From NCBI GenBank assembly GCA_902363825.1, contig CABJBK010000003.1, positions 62,001-126,000 on the forward strand: a DNA stretch of 64,000 bases, in the 5' to 3' direction. The notes below the pieces were generated by a model. It did no database searches, was not told where the DNA came from, and saw only the letters and a program-made list of their open reading frames with translations. The stretch is from Lachnospiraceae bacterium (lineage in GTDB: Bacteria > Bacillota > Clostridia > Lachnospirales > Lachnospiraceae). Shown here piece by piece: positions 25,140-32,309 of the stretch; positions within the stretch are counted from its first letter, which is position 1; each line of letters opens with the position of its first letter. Both the position numbers and the translations under genes were made by a program.

Positions 25140-26189
25140 ATGGCTGAATATGAAATAGAAGTAAAGCATCTGTCAAAGACATTTGAACAAAAGGGCGTGC
25201 ATGTAGAAGCGCTTTCCGATATCAATCTCACGATTGAGGCGGGAGATATCTACGGAATCATCGGAATGTCCGGGGCAGGAAAAAGTACACTTGTGCGATG
25301 CTTGAATTATCTGGAGAAACCGACCGATGGTCAGGTGTTCATCGAGGGAAAGGATCTTGGAACACTAAGCGAAAAGGAACTGCGGGCACAGCGCAGTGAT
25401 ATCGCGATGATCTTCCAGCATTTTAACCTGCTGATGCAAAAGAGTGTGATCGACAATATCTGTTTCCCGCTTCAGATCCATGGAGTAAAAAGAAAAGACG
25501 CAAAGGCAAGAGCCAGAGAGCTGTTAAAGACAGTCGGACTTGAGGATAAGGAAAAGGCTTATCCGGCGCAGTTGTCCGGTGGACAGAAACAGCGTGTCGC
25601 GATCGCACGTGCGCTTGCGTCGGATCCGAAGATCCTGCTCTGTGATGAAGCGACAAGCGCATTGGATCCGCAGACAACGGCATCGATCCTTGAACTGTTA
25701 AAGAGCATCAATGAGCAGTTTAACATTACGATCGTGATCATTACGCATCAGATGTCGGTGATCCGTGAGATCTGTAACCGCGTGGCGATCATTGAACACG
25801 GAGAACTGGTAGAAAACGGTCTGGTCGAGGATATTTTCAGTCATCCGAAATCAAAAGCGGCGAGAGAACTGATACTGAGAGATCTGCCGGAAGACGGCGT
25901 GAAACTGGAAGGCGCGGTAGCCGAGCAGTTAGAGCGTATTCAGAGCGACCGGAAACTTCGGATTGTCTTTTCTGAAAATTCCGCGTTTGAGCCGGTCATC
26001 GCAAATATGATCTTAAAATTCGGCACACCGGTAAATATTTTAAGGGCAGATACCAAAAATGTCGGCGGAGTCGCAAAGGGCGAGATGATCTTAGGACTGC
26101 CGGACGACAGACATTTACAGATCGATATGGAAGAATATCTCAAAGAGCATGGATTAGAGATTGAGGAGGTGACAGGCGATGTGGAGTGA
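25140..26189 (+). CDS. metN: Methionine ABC transporter ATP-binding protein
   Basis: ATPase of the D-/L-methionine importer. The 349-residue protein has Walker A GMSGAGKST (42-50), Q-loop FQHFNLL (92-98), signature LSGGQ (145-149) and Walker B ILLCDE (165-170). The C-terminal part (about 260-345) is the NIL domain that binds methionine and gives feedback inhibition in MetN. It starts at ATG 25140 after AAAGGATAAG and overlaps metI by 11 bases. Confidence 0.95.
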   Translation: MAEYEIEVKHLSKTFEQKGVHVEALSDINLTIEAGDIYGIIGMSGAGKSTLVRCLNYLEKPTDGQVFIEGKDLGTLSEKELRAQRSDIAMIFQHFNLLMQKSVIDNICFPLQIHGVKRKDAKARARELLKTVGLEDKEKAYPAQLSGGQKQRVAIARALASDPKILLCDEATSALDPQTTASILELLKSINEQFNITIVIITHQMSVIREICNRVAIIEHGELVENGLVEDIFSHPKSKAARELILRDLPEDGVKLEGAVAEQLERIQSDRKLRIVFSENSAFEPVIANMILKFGTPVNILRADTKNVGGVAKGEMILGLPDDRHLQIDMEEYLKEHGLEIEEVTGDVE

Positions 26190-26838
26190 TCAGGTGATCA
26201 GCATGATGATCCAGGGAATCTGGGAAACAATTTATATGACGGTGATCTCAACATTCGCCGGCTATGTGATCGGGCTTCCGATGGGAATTGCGCTCACAGT
26301 TACAGATAAGGACGGGATCCGCCCGAATGCGGCAGTTTATAAGGTCCTTGATGTGATCTCAAATCTTGTGCGAAGCATACCGTTTATTATCTTACTTGTT
26401 ATATTGATCCCGTTTACGAGACTGGTAGCGGGACAGAGCTACGGCTCAAAGGCAACGATCGTTCCGCTTGTGATCGCGGCTGCACCGTATATCGCAAGAA
26501 TGGTCGAATCTTCCTTAAAGGAAGTAGATCCGGGAGTGATCGAGGCGGCGCGCTCGATGGGAGCGTCCGATGTTACGATTATTGTAAAAGTTATGCTCGT
26601 TGAGGCGAGAACATCTCTGATCGTCGGCGCAACGATCGCGCTCGGAACGATCCTTGGATACTCCGCAATGTCAGGAACCGTCGGCGGCGGCGGACTTGGA
26701 GCGATCGCAATCCGTTACGGATACACCAGATGGCAGACGGATATTCTGGTTGTCAGTGTAATCTTACTGATGATTTTGTTCCAGATCTTCCAGACCATCG
26801 GAATGAAGCTTGCGGATAAATCCGACCGCAGAAAATAA
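26179..26838 (+). CDS. metI: Methionine ABC transporter permease
   Basis: Membrane subunit of the methionine importer. The 219-residue protein has five to six membrane segments and the EAA loop at about 128-145 (DPGVIEAARSMGASDVTI), then GTVGGGGLGAIAIRYGY typical for MetI. It overlaps the end of metN, and a GAGGTG lies before ATG 26179. Confidence 0.95.
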   Translation: MWSDQVISMMIQGIWETIYMTVISTFAGYVIGLPMGIALTVTDKDGIRPNAAVYKVLDVISNLVRSIPFIILLVILIPFTRLVAGQSYGSKATIVPLVIAAAPYIARMVESSLKEVDPGVIEAARSMGASDVTIIVKVMLVEARTSLIVGATIALGTILGYSAMSGTVGGGGLGAIAIRYGYTRWQTDILVVSVILLMILFQIFQTIGMKLADKSDRRK

Positions 26839-26909
26839 AAAGTTTATGGTTTGATCTTTGGCTTTTGCAAAGATCATGAAAATAAAAAAAGAAGAGGAGA
26901 AAAAATATT

Positions 26910-27800
26910 ATGAAGAAGAGACTTTTAACAGGTATTTTGGCAGGAGCACTGGCAGTAAGCGCATTTGCAGGCTGCGGAAGTGCAAAGGAAGAAAACAGCA
27001 CCGCAACAGACAATGCGGCAGCAAAAGAAGAGACAGCAGGTACCGAAGCTGCAGCAGTTGAATCCAAGGGAACGATCAAGATCGCAGCTTCTGCAACACC
27101 GCATGCGGAGATCTTAGAGGCAGCAAAGCCGATCCTTGCAGAAGAAGGATGGGATCTTGAGGTCACAGTTTACGATGATTATGTACTGCCGAACGAAGCA
27201 GTGGAGAGCGGAGAGATGGATGCAAACTACTTCCAGCATGTACCGTATCTTGACAGCTTTAATGAAGAAAGAGGAACACACCTCGTAGAAGTTGGTAAGA
27301 TCCACTATGAGCCGTTTGGAATTTATCCGGGAACCAAGAGCAGCCTGGATGATGTTGCGGAAGGTGATGTAATCGCAGTTCCGAATGATACAACAAACGA
27401 AGCAAGAGCACTCTTACTGTTACAGGATAACGGAATCATTACATTAAAAGCAGACGCAGGATTAGAGGCAACAGTCAATGACATTGAAGAAAATCCGTAC
27501 AACGTTCAGATCGAAGAACTTGCAGCAGAGCAGGTAGCAAGAGTATCTGACGAAGTAGCTTACCTCGTATTAAACGGTAACTATGCATTAGAGGCTGGTT
27601 ATTCCGTAGGACAGGATGCGCTCGCATATGAAAAATCCGATTCCGAAGCAGCAAAGACTTATGTAAACGTAGTAGTTGTAAAAGAAGGAAATGAAGACAA
27701 CGAAGGTGTAAAAGCACTGGTTGACGTATTAAAATCTGATGAGATCAAAGAGTTCATCAACAAAACTTATGACGGAGCAGTTATTCCGTTTGAAGAGTAA
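26910..27800 (+). CDS. metQ: Methionine-binding lipoprotein
   Basis: Substrate-binding component of the methionine importer (NlpA/MetQ family). A lipoprotein signal ends with AFAGC (Cys22), followed by an Ala/Glu/Thr linker, then the binding domain: KIAASATPHAEILEAAKPIL, VYDDYVLPNEAVESGEMDANYFQH and PNDTTNEARALLLLQDNGIITLK, all diagnostic. AGGAG precedes the start. It is the last protein gene of the operon; 46 nt after its stop lies a tRNA-like gene with no plus-strand terminator between them. Confidence 0.95.
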   Translation: MKKRLLTGILAGALAVSAFAGCGSAKEENSTATDNAAAKEETAGTEAAAVESKGTIKIAASATPHAEILEAAKPILAEEGWDLEVTVYDDYVLPNEAVESGEMDANYFQHVPYLDSFNEERGTHLVEVGKIHYEPFGIYPGTKSSLDDVAEGDVIAVPNDTTNEARALLLLQDNGIITLKADAGLEATVNDIEENPYNVQIEELAAEQVARVSDEVAYLVLNGNYALEAGYSVGQDALAYEKSDSEAAKTYVNVVVVKEGNEDNEGVKALVDVLKSDEIKEFINKTYDGAVIPFEE

Positions 27801-27842
27801 AAACAAAAAATCGGGAAGGACGGCGGAAGCCGGACTTCCCGA
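27799..27842 (-). terminator. Minus-strand terminator for the LysR gene
   Basis: TCGGGAAG (27811-27818) pairs with CTTCCCGA (27835-27842), with an inner CGGC-GGAA-GCCG hairpin and two G-A mismatches between. The T-rich tail is only on the minus strand (TTTTTTGTTTTT, complement of 27799-27810), so it works for transcription leaving the LysR gene. On the plus strand no U tract follows, so metQ transcripts may read into the tRNA-like gene. Confidence 0.65.
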
Positions 27843-27846
27843 ATGT

Positions 27847-27916
27847 GATACTGTAGCCGCTGGAAGGGCATAGGTTTGCAAAACTGAAGTTGATGGTTCG
27901 AATCCATCCAGTATCG
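27847..27916 (+). tRNA. tRNA-Cys-like gene (anticodon GCA), non-standard
   Basis: A cloverleaf can be drawn: acceptor GATACTG (27847-27853) with CAGTATC (27909-27915), 7 perfect pairs; T arm GATGG-TTCGAAT-CCATC (27892-27908), perfect; anticodon loop TTGCAAA (27876-27882) with GCA at 27878-27880. Odd points: D stem of only three pairs with an 8 nt loop and no A14; anticodon stem with one A-G mismatch and one G-T pair; position 73 would be G, while bacterial CysRS normally needs U73; no encoded CCA. It lies after metQ in the same direction. It may be a degenerate or specialised tRNA-Cys. Confidence 0.65.
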
Positions 27917-27920
27917 TTCT

Positions 27921-28814
27921 TTATAAATTCACAAACGTTTCCACCGTCTTCACGAAGCGCATGACATCCTCCGGTGCATCGTTCGCGTAGAGCAGACCGT
28001 AGGGAATGCTGTAATCCCAGTCAACCGGGATCGAGACGAGCCCGGGATGGACATTCTGCCAGCATTCGATGGTCAGAAGCACATTTCCGGTCTCCGCGCA
28101 GCGGTTGAAAACGGACATATCAAAGAAAGGCTGTGTGTCTTCGATATGGATCTGGGGATGGTGCAGCGTTAAGTCATTTCGGATGAAATCATTGGTTCCG
28201 GAGTCACCGGCAGGAACCATGAGGAGCGTCTCTCCGTGGAGATCTTCCACTTTAAGTTTCTTTTTGCCGGCAAGTCTGTGATCGCGTGGAACCGCGATCA
28301 TTTTTTTATATCTGCCAAGCTGGAGAAAGCTGCAAAGGCTCATCCAGGCTCTGGAATCGCAGACACCGATCAGAAAATCAAACTTTTCGCCCAAAAGGGC
28401 AATCTCTTTTAAAATCCCGTTATGATCATCATCGAAAGGAACCAGATGCAGTTTGTATCCCGAAAAATCCTGGTTGACCTGATACCAGAGATCCAGAAAC
28501 GGCTTTGCCGGATTTAACAGGGAGGTTCCGACGCAAAACGTGGTATCGTAGGCAAGCGTCCTGCTTTTGGCGGCGGCGAGTACTTTTTTGGAATAATCGA
28601 TGATAAATTTCGAGTCCTGATAAATGGAAGCGCCTGCGCTCGTCGGGGTCACACCGGCGTGAGTGCGCTCGATCAGCTTTAAATCCAGTTCCTTTTCGAG
28701 CTGGTTGATCTGCTTCATGACCGCAGTCGGTGAAATATAAAGCTGCTTTGCCGCTTTCGTAAAACTTTTGCAGTCGCAGACCGCAAGAAACGTATCAAGT
28801 AAATGATTATACAT
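27921..28814 (-). CDS. LysR family transcriptional regulator
   Basis: A 297-residue regulator with N-terminal helix-turn-helix (about 3-60) reading FTKAAKQLYISPTAVMKQINQLEKEL, and a C-terminal co-inducer-binding domain. It is divergent from the flavodoxin gene at 28939 and is probably its regulator, as is usual for LysR pairs. ATG 28814 has GGAGG 6 nt upstream; ATG 28817 is adjacent and the longer frame to 28865 has no ribosome site. Its 3' end lies 5 nt from the tRNA-like gene on the other strand. Confidence 0.9.
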   Translation of the reverse strand: MYNHLLDTFLAVCDCKSFTKAAKQLYISPTAVMKQINQLEKELDLKLIERTHAGVTPTSAGASIYQDSKFIIDYSKKVLAAAKSRTLAYDTTFCVGTSLLNPAKPFLDLWYQVNQDFSGYKLHLVPFDDDHNGILKEIALLGEKFDFLIGVCDSRAWMSLCSFLQLGRYKKMIAVPRDHRLAGKKKLKVEDLHGETLLMVPAGDSGTNDFIRNDLTLHHPQIHIEDTQPFFDMSVFNRCAETGNVLLTIECWQNVHPGLVSIPVDWDYSIPYGLLYANDAPEDVMRFVKTVETFVNL

Positions 28815-28938
28815 CATGCACCTCCAGACATGGGTATCAACCAATAGTTTATAGCATAATAACATGTTGGAGATTCCGGGTCAAGAAATGCTGTATTAAA
28901 ATAAGAAAAAAGATGAGACGAAAGGAGCGCAAAGAAAA

Positions 28939-29439
28939 ATGGCAGAGCTTATCGCATATTTTTCCCGCAGAGATGAGAATTATGTAAGCGGGGCATTAAA
29001 ACAGTTAGAGGTCGGAAATACAAAGGTAGTGGCTGGTATTATAAAAAAGTTGACAGGGGCGGACATGTTCCAGATTGAACCAAAGAAAGCCTATTCCAAA
29101 GACTACAATGCCTGTATCGCGGAGGCGCAGGCAGATCAGAGAAGCAACGCGAGACCGGAATTAAAGGCATGGCCGGAGGATATGGAGCAGTACGATACGA
29201 TTTATCTCGGCTATCCGAATTACTGGGGCACGATGCCGATGGCAGTCTTTACATTCTTGGAGCACTATGATTTTAACGGGAAAACGATCCGTCCGTTCTG
29301 CACACATGAGGGCAGCGGACTTGGAAGCAGCGTGAGCGATATCAAACGTCTGTGTCCGGGAGCAAATGTAGAGAAAGGACTTGCGATCCACGGAAGTCTG
29401 GTAAATCGTGCGGAAAAAGAAGTCGGAGCATGGATCTAG
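28939..29439 (+). CDS. Flavodoxin family protein
   Basis: FMN-binding redox protein of 166 residues. It begins ELIAYFSRRDENYV in place of the standard phosphate-loop (T/S-x-T-x-N-T), then YDTIYLGYPNYWGTMPMAVFTFLEHYDFNGKTIRPFCTHEGSGLG, which matches the flavodoxin_4/FldA2 group with the isoalloxazine loop. The first gene of a three-gene run divergent from the LysR gene. The N-terminal phosphate-loop looks unusual, but the remaining fold is intact. AAAGGAG precedes the start. Confidence 0.85.
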   Translation: MAELIAYFSRRDENYVSGALKQLEVGNTKVVAGIIKKLTGADMFQIEPKKAYSKDYNACIAEAQADQRSNARPELKAWPEDMEQYDTIYLGYPNYWGTMPMAVFTFLEHYDFNGKTIRPFCTHEGSGLGSSVSDIKRLCPGANVEKGLAIHGSLVNRAEKEVGAWI

Positions 29440-29451
29440 GAGGATGATAGG

Positions 29452-30216
29452 ATGAAACTGACGGAAAAAGCAAAAGCATATTTAAGTAAAATCTTTTCAG
29501 AGGAAAAAGGCGGATTACAGGAGAACGATCCGGAGTTTGCGGAGCGTTTTTATAACTTCGCGTTTGATGAAGTCGTAAATCAGGGCGACATGGATGACAA
29601 GACCAGAATGCTTGCGATTCTTGCGACACTTACCGGCTGTCAGGGAACCGATGCGTACCGCGTGATGGCAAAGGCTGCTTTGCGTGTGGGCGTGACACCG
29701 GTAGAGATCAAGGAAGTGACTTATCAGGCGGTGGCGTATCTTGGCATTGGAAGAGTACTTCCGTTCTTTGCGATCAACAATGAGATCTTAAAGGAAGATG
29801 GCGTTTCCCTGCCGTTAGAAGCGCAGGCGAAGACAACGATGGAGACGAGACTGGAAGCCGGAATCAAGGCACAGGTCGATATTTTCGGAGAAGGCATGAA
29901 AGAATTTTACAAGTCGGGACCGGAAGAGAGCCGTCATATCAACCGCTGGCTGGCCGACAACTGCTTTGGCGATTATTACACGAGAAAAGGGCTGGACTAT
30001 CTGCAGAGGGAAATGATCACATTCTGCTTTATCGCGGCACAGGGTGGCTGTGAGCCGCAGCTTGTAAGCCATGCGCAGGCAAATATGAAGATCGGGAACA
30101 CCAGGGAATTTCTGATCCAGGTGATCTCCCAGTGCCTGCCATACATCGGTTATCCGAGAAGTTTAAATGCACTGCGCTGTGTAAATGAGGCAGCAAAGAA
30201 TCTGGAGGAAAAATAA
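29452..30216 (+). CDS. Carboxymuconolactone decarboxylase family protein
   Basis: A 254-residue protein with two AhpD-like/CMD repeats. The first (about 40-115) has DDKTRMLAILATLTGCQGTDAYRVMAKAALRVGVTPVEIKEVTYQAVAYLGIGR; the second (about 165-240) has REMITFCFIAAQGGCEPQLVSHAQANMKIG. The CxxH pair of AhpD is not present: the motif cysteines appear singly (GCQG, GGCEPQ). So peroxidase-type activity is doubtful. The gene follows the flavodoxin by 12 nt and is probably under LysR control. Such pairs are common in Clostridia. Confidence 0.85.
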   Translation: MKLTEKAKAYLSKIFSEEKGGLQENDPEFAERFYNFAFDEVVNQGDMDDKTRMLAILATLTGCQGTDAYRVMAKAALRVGVTPVEIKEVTYQAVAYLGIGRVLPFFAINNEILKEDGVSLPLEAQAKTTMETRLEAGIKAQVDIFGEGMKEFYKSGPEESRHINRWLADNCFGDYYTRKGLDYLQREMITFCFIAAQGGCEPQLVSHAQANMKIGNTREFLIQVISQCLPYIGYPRSLNALRCVNEAAKNLEEK

Positions 30217-30217
30217 A

Positions 30218-30379
30218 ATGAAAAAAATGCTGGTTGTTTATTATACCTGGTCAAACGGAAATACAGAGCGGATCGCGAAAATGCTCGCGGAAGCGACGGG
30301 CGCGGATCTCATGCAGATCGATACCGAGAAGCCGTATGAGGGAAGCTACAATGAGGCGGTCGTGGGAAAGATATCGTAA
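30218..30379 (+). pseudogene. Truncated flavodoxin remnant (53 codons)
   Basis: The frame starts MLVVYYTWSNGNTERIAKMLAEATGAD after MKK, which is a clear flavodoxin N-terminus with an intact phosphate loop (TWSNGNTERIA), and stops at TAA 30377-30379 after YNEAVVGKIS. A normal flavodoxin is about 150 residues, so two thirds are missing, and no continuation is seen in the other frames before the promoter at 30422. It is directly after the CMD gene (ATG 30218). Probably a decayed second flavodoxin. Confidence 0.7.
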
Positions 30380-30421
30380 AAATGCACAAAAACGGAAAGG
30401 AAATTTTGGAAACATTGTGCG

Positions 30422-30523
30422 TTGACGATGGCAGGTGCCAAGATTATACTTAAGATAGTTTAAACGTTTAAGCGGTGAATAAACACCGCTTTTGATTTGC
30501 TATCTAATTTAAACGCTTAAATT
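30422..30523 (+). promoter_or_regulatory. Maltodextrin locus promoter with two LacI-type operators
   Basis: TTGACG (30422-30427), 17 bp spacer, TATACT (30445-30450). Just after the expected start lies the perfect palindrome TTAAACGTTTAA (30460-30471), and nearer the gene AATTTAAACGCTTAAATT (30506-30523), a related palindrome. Between them is a 7 bp hairpin AGCGGTG/CACCGCT (30471-30477 and 30484-30490) with a weak T tail. The LacI regulator at 31398 is the natural candidate protein. Confidence 0.7.
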
Positions 30524-30537
30524 GAAAGGAGAAGACG

Positions 30538-31401
30538 ATGAAAAGAAAAAAGGCAATGGCGGTACTGTTTTTTGCTGTGGCGCTTGCGGGCAGCAGCATG
30601 ACAGCGGGGTGTGGGGCAAAAGAGACCGGAACCGCACAGACACAGGAAGAGGTCAGCACACAGGCAGAAGAGAAACAGACAGCAGAAGAACAGACGGAGG
30701 CACCGGCGCAGGAGGAAACAGCAGCGGAGCATACGGTGACTTACTATGACAGCGATGGAACCACTGTCCTTGAGACGAAGACGGCGGCGGACGGAGCATG
30801 CGCGGAGGAGTTCACACCGGAAAAAGCGGGCGAGACATTTGTTGGCTGGTACGCGACACCGCAGATGAGCCGTAAATATGATTTTGGGACACAGGTCAAA
30901 GAGGATACGGCTCTTTACGCGGGATTTACTTCTTATGTGGAAGATACGAGAACATTCGTGATCGTCGGCTCGGGAACGGGTGCTGTGCTTGCGGAATCAG
31001 ACTGGGGCGCGGTGATCGGAGAAGCGCAGACGATGACAAAGGAGGAGAATGACGAAGCCAATGTATACACGATCACACTGGATCTGGAAGCGGGAGATCA
31101 GTTCCAGTTTGCGATCAACGGCTCATGGGAAGATCAGCGTGGATTTGGTTATATGACAACGATCGCGCAGGATGGAACGGAATATTTTAAAAATTCCGGC
31201 GGCATCGGAGAGACGGGCGCAAAGAAGTCGAATATAGAGGTGGCAGTTTCCGGAAATTACACATTTACGCTCACCACCTATCCGGGAGAAGATGTCTATG
31301 ACACGGAGGATTCTTATTATACCGAAGAGACAAAAGAAAACTTCAATATGAATCCGTATGATACGATCACATGGACCTACAATGGCGCAGCCACGGATTA
31401 G
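30538..31401 (+). CDS. Surface lipoprotein with InlB-type repeat and a possible starch-binding domain
   Basis: A 287-residue lipoprotein: signal with lipobox TAGC (Cys25), a Glu/Gln/Thr linker (27-60), one Listeria-Bacteroides/InlB B-repeat (about 63-125, VTYYDSDGTTVLETKTAADG to TALYAGF, with FVGWYATPQ), and a beta-rich C-terminal domain (about 130-280) ending before WTYNGAATD. Its C-terminal part, with a GDQFQFAINGSWEDQRGFGYM block, recalls carbohydrate-binding modules of the CBM26/SusE kind, which is uncertain. It follows two LacI-type operators and begins the maltodextrin region, so glucan binding at the cell surface is plausible. AAAGGAG precedes the start. Confidence 0.65.
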   Translation: MKRKKAMAVLFFAVALAGSSMTAGCGAKETGTAQTQEEVSTQAEEKQTAEEQTEAPAQEETAAEHTVTYYDSDGTTVLETKTAADGACAEEFTPEKAGETFVGWYATPQMSRKYDFGTQVKEDTALYAGFTSYVEDTRTFVIVGSGTGAVLAESDWGAVIGEAQTMTKEENDEANVYTITLDLEAGDQFQFAINGSWEDQRGFGYMTTIAQDGTEYFKNSGGIGETGAKKSNIEVAVSGNYTFTLTTYPGEDVYDTEDSYYTEETKENFNMNPYDTITWTYNGAATD

Positions 31402-32198
31402 ATGAGCAGATCGTGCTGCTCAATCGGGGTGCGCTCCAAAGCTGCTTCGATACACTGATGGAGCAGATCGAGTTTTTCCCCGGAAACAGATGGGAGAAAG
31501 CAGACATCATTGGTGTCAGAGAGCAGTTTAAAAAGTGTAAGATCAGAAACCAGAAGATGCTGCCCGGTAAGCTCTTTTATCTGCGTCAGGGAATCGATGC
31601 GGATCAGATCCGGGAAAACACTTAGTAAACGGGAAAGCTTTTCGGCGTTTGGCGTATCGAGCATAACGTAGCGATAGGGCTTATCGCCAAAATGAGTGTC
31701 CGCTTTTTCCTTTAAAATATGAAGATCCGTATTGACCTGAAAGAATAAAGGATCGTTGACCAGGCAGTCCAGCGCGACCAACGGAATGAAATTGCTGTCA
31801 CCGATCTGTCTGAACTGTTCGAGCTTCATGTCATAACAGATGATGGCGTCAGCCTGGTCGCATTTTTCTGTGTAAGAAGGACTTAGCATGATCAGTTCAT
31901 AATTTTTCCCGTGAAAATATTTTGAGAGCAGTTGCAGTGTATGCATCTGCTCGGCACATTTTAATACAGAATCGGAAGCGGAGAAGGAGACGGCAAGCAG
32001 GCTCTTACGGTTTGCGGCAAGTGCCTTGGCAGCCTGATTTGGAGAGTAATCCAAAAGATGGATGACCTGTAAGACTTTCTTTCTGGTCTCATCCGTCAGC
32101 TTGATATCGGTGCGGTTGTTGATCACATAGGAGACGGTCGCGGTGGAAACACCGGCTGCCTTTGCGACATCCTTGATCGTAACTTTGTTTTTTGCCAT
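31398..32198 (-). CDS. LacI family regulator of the maltodextrin locus, short effector domain
   Basis: A 266-residue LacI-type repressor with helix-turn-helix KVTIKDVAKAAGVSTATVSYVINNRTDI at residues 4-31 and the hinge helix YSPNQAAKALAANRKSLL. The ligand domain is about 60 residues shorter than a normal LacI and lacks recognisable C-terminal core motifs, so its ligand contact may be altered. ATG 32198 follows GGAGG; the longer frame to 32243 has no ribosome site. It converges with the lipoprotein gene and their stops overlap by four bases. An operator-like AATTTAATCGTTT lies just upstream (32228-32240), suggesting self-control. Confidence 0.85.
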   Translation of the reverse strand: MAKNKVTIKDVAKAAGVSTATVSYVINNRTDIKLTDETRKKVLQVIHLLDYSPNQAAKALAANRKSLLAVSFSASDSVLKCAEQMHTLQLLSKYFHGKNYELIMLSPSYTEKCDQADAIICYDMKLEQFRQIGDSNFIPLVALDCLVNDPLFFQVNTDLHILKEKADTHFGDKPYRYVMLDTPNAEKLSRLLSVFPDLIRIDSLTQIKELTGQHLLVSDLTLFKLLSDTNDVCFLPSVSGEKLDLLHQCIEAALERTPIEQHDLLI

Positions 32199-32257
32199 AA
32201 TATCCTCCAGACTCCTGTCATAAAGTAAATTTAATCGTTTCACTGATTCTGACCTTT

Positions 32258-32286
32258 ATTATTAAAAATTTAAAATTATTTGTCAA
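32258..32286 (-). promoter_or_regulatory. Promoter of the LacI gene
   Basis: On the minus strand TTGACA (complement of 32281-32286), 17 bp spacer, AATAAT (complement of 32258-32263). The expected start is near 32251, 53 nt before ATG 32198, and the operator-like site at 32228-32240 lies inside that interval. Confidence 0.7.
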
Positions 32287-32309
32287 TAACAAAATGGAGT
32301 ACAATAAAA

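Noticed and set aside
27453..27800. Antisense frames in metQ
   Set aside because: They overlap a secure lipoprotein gene and are due to Glu/Ala codon patterns.
27811..27842. Plus-strand terminator of metQ
   Set aside because: The stem is perfect but is followed by ATGTGATA on the plus strand; the T run is on the minus strand side. It is annotated for the LysR gene instead.
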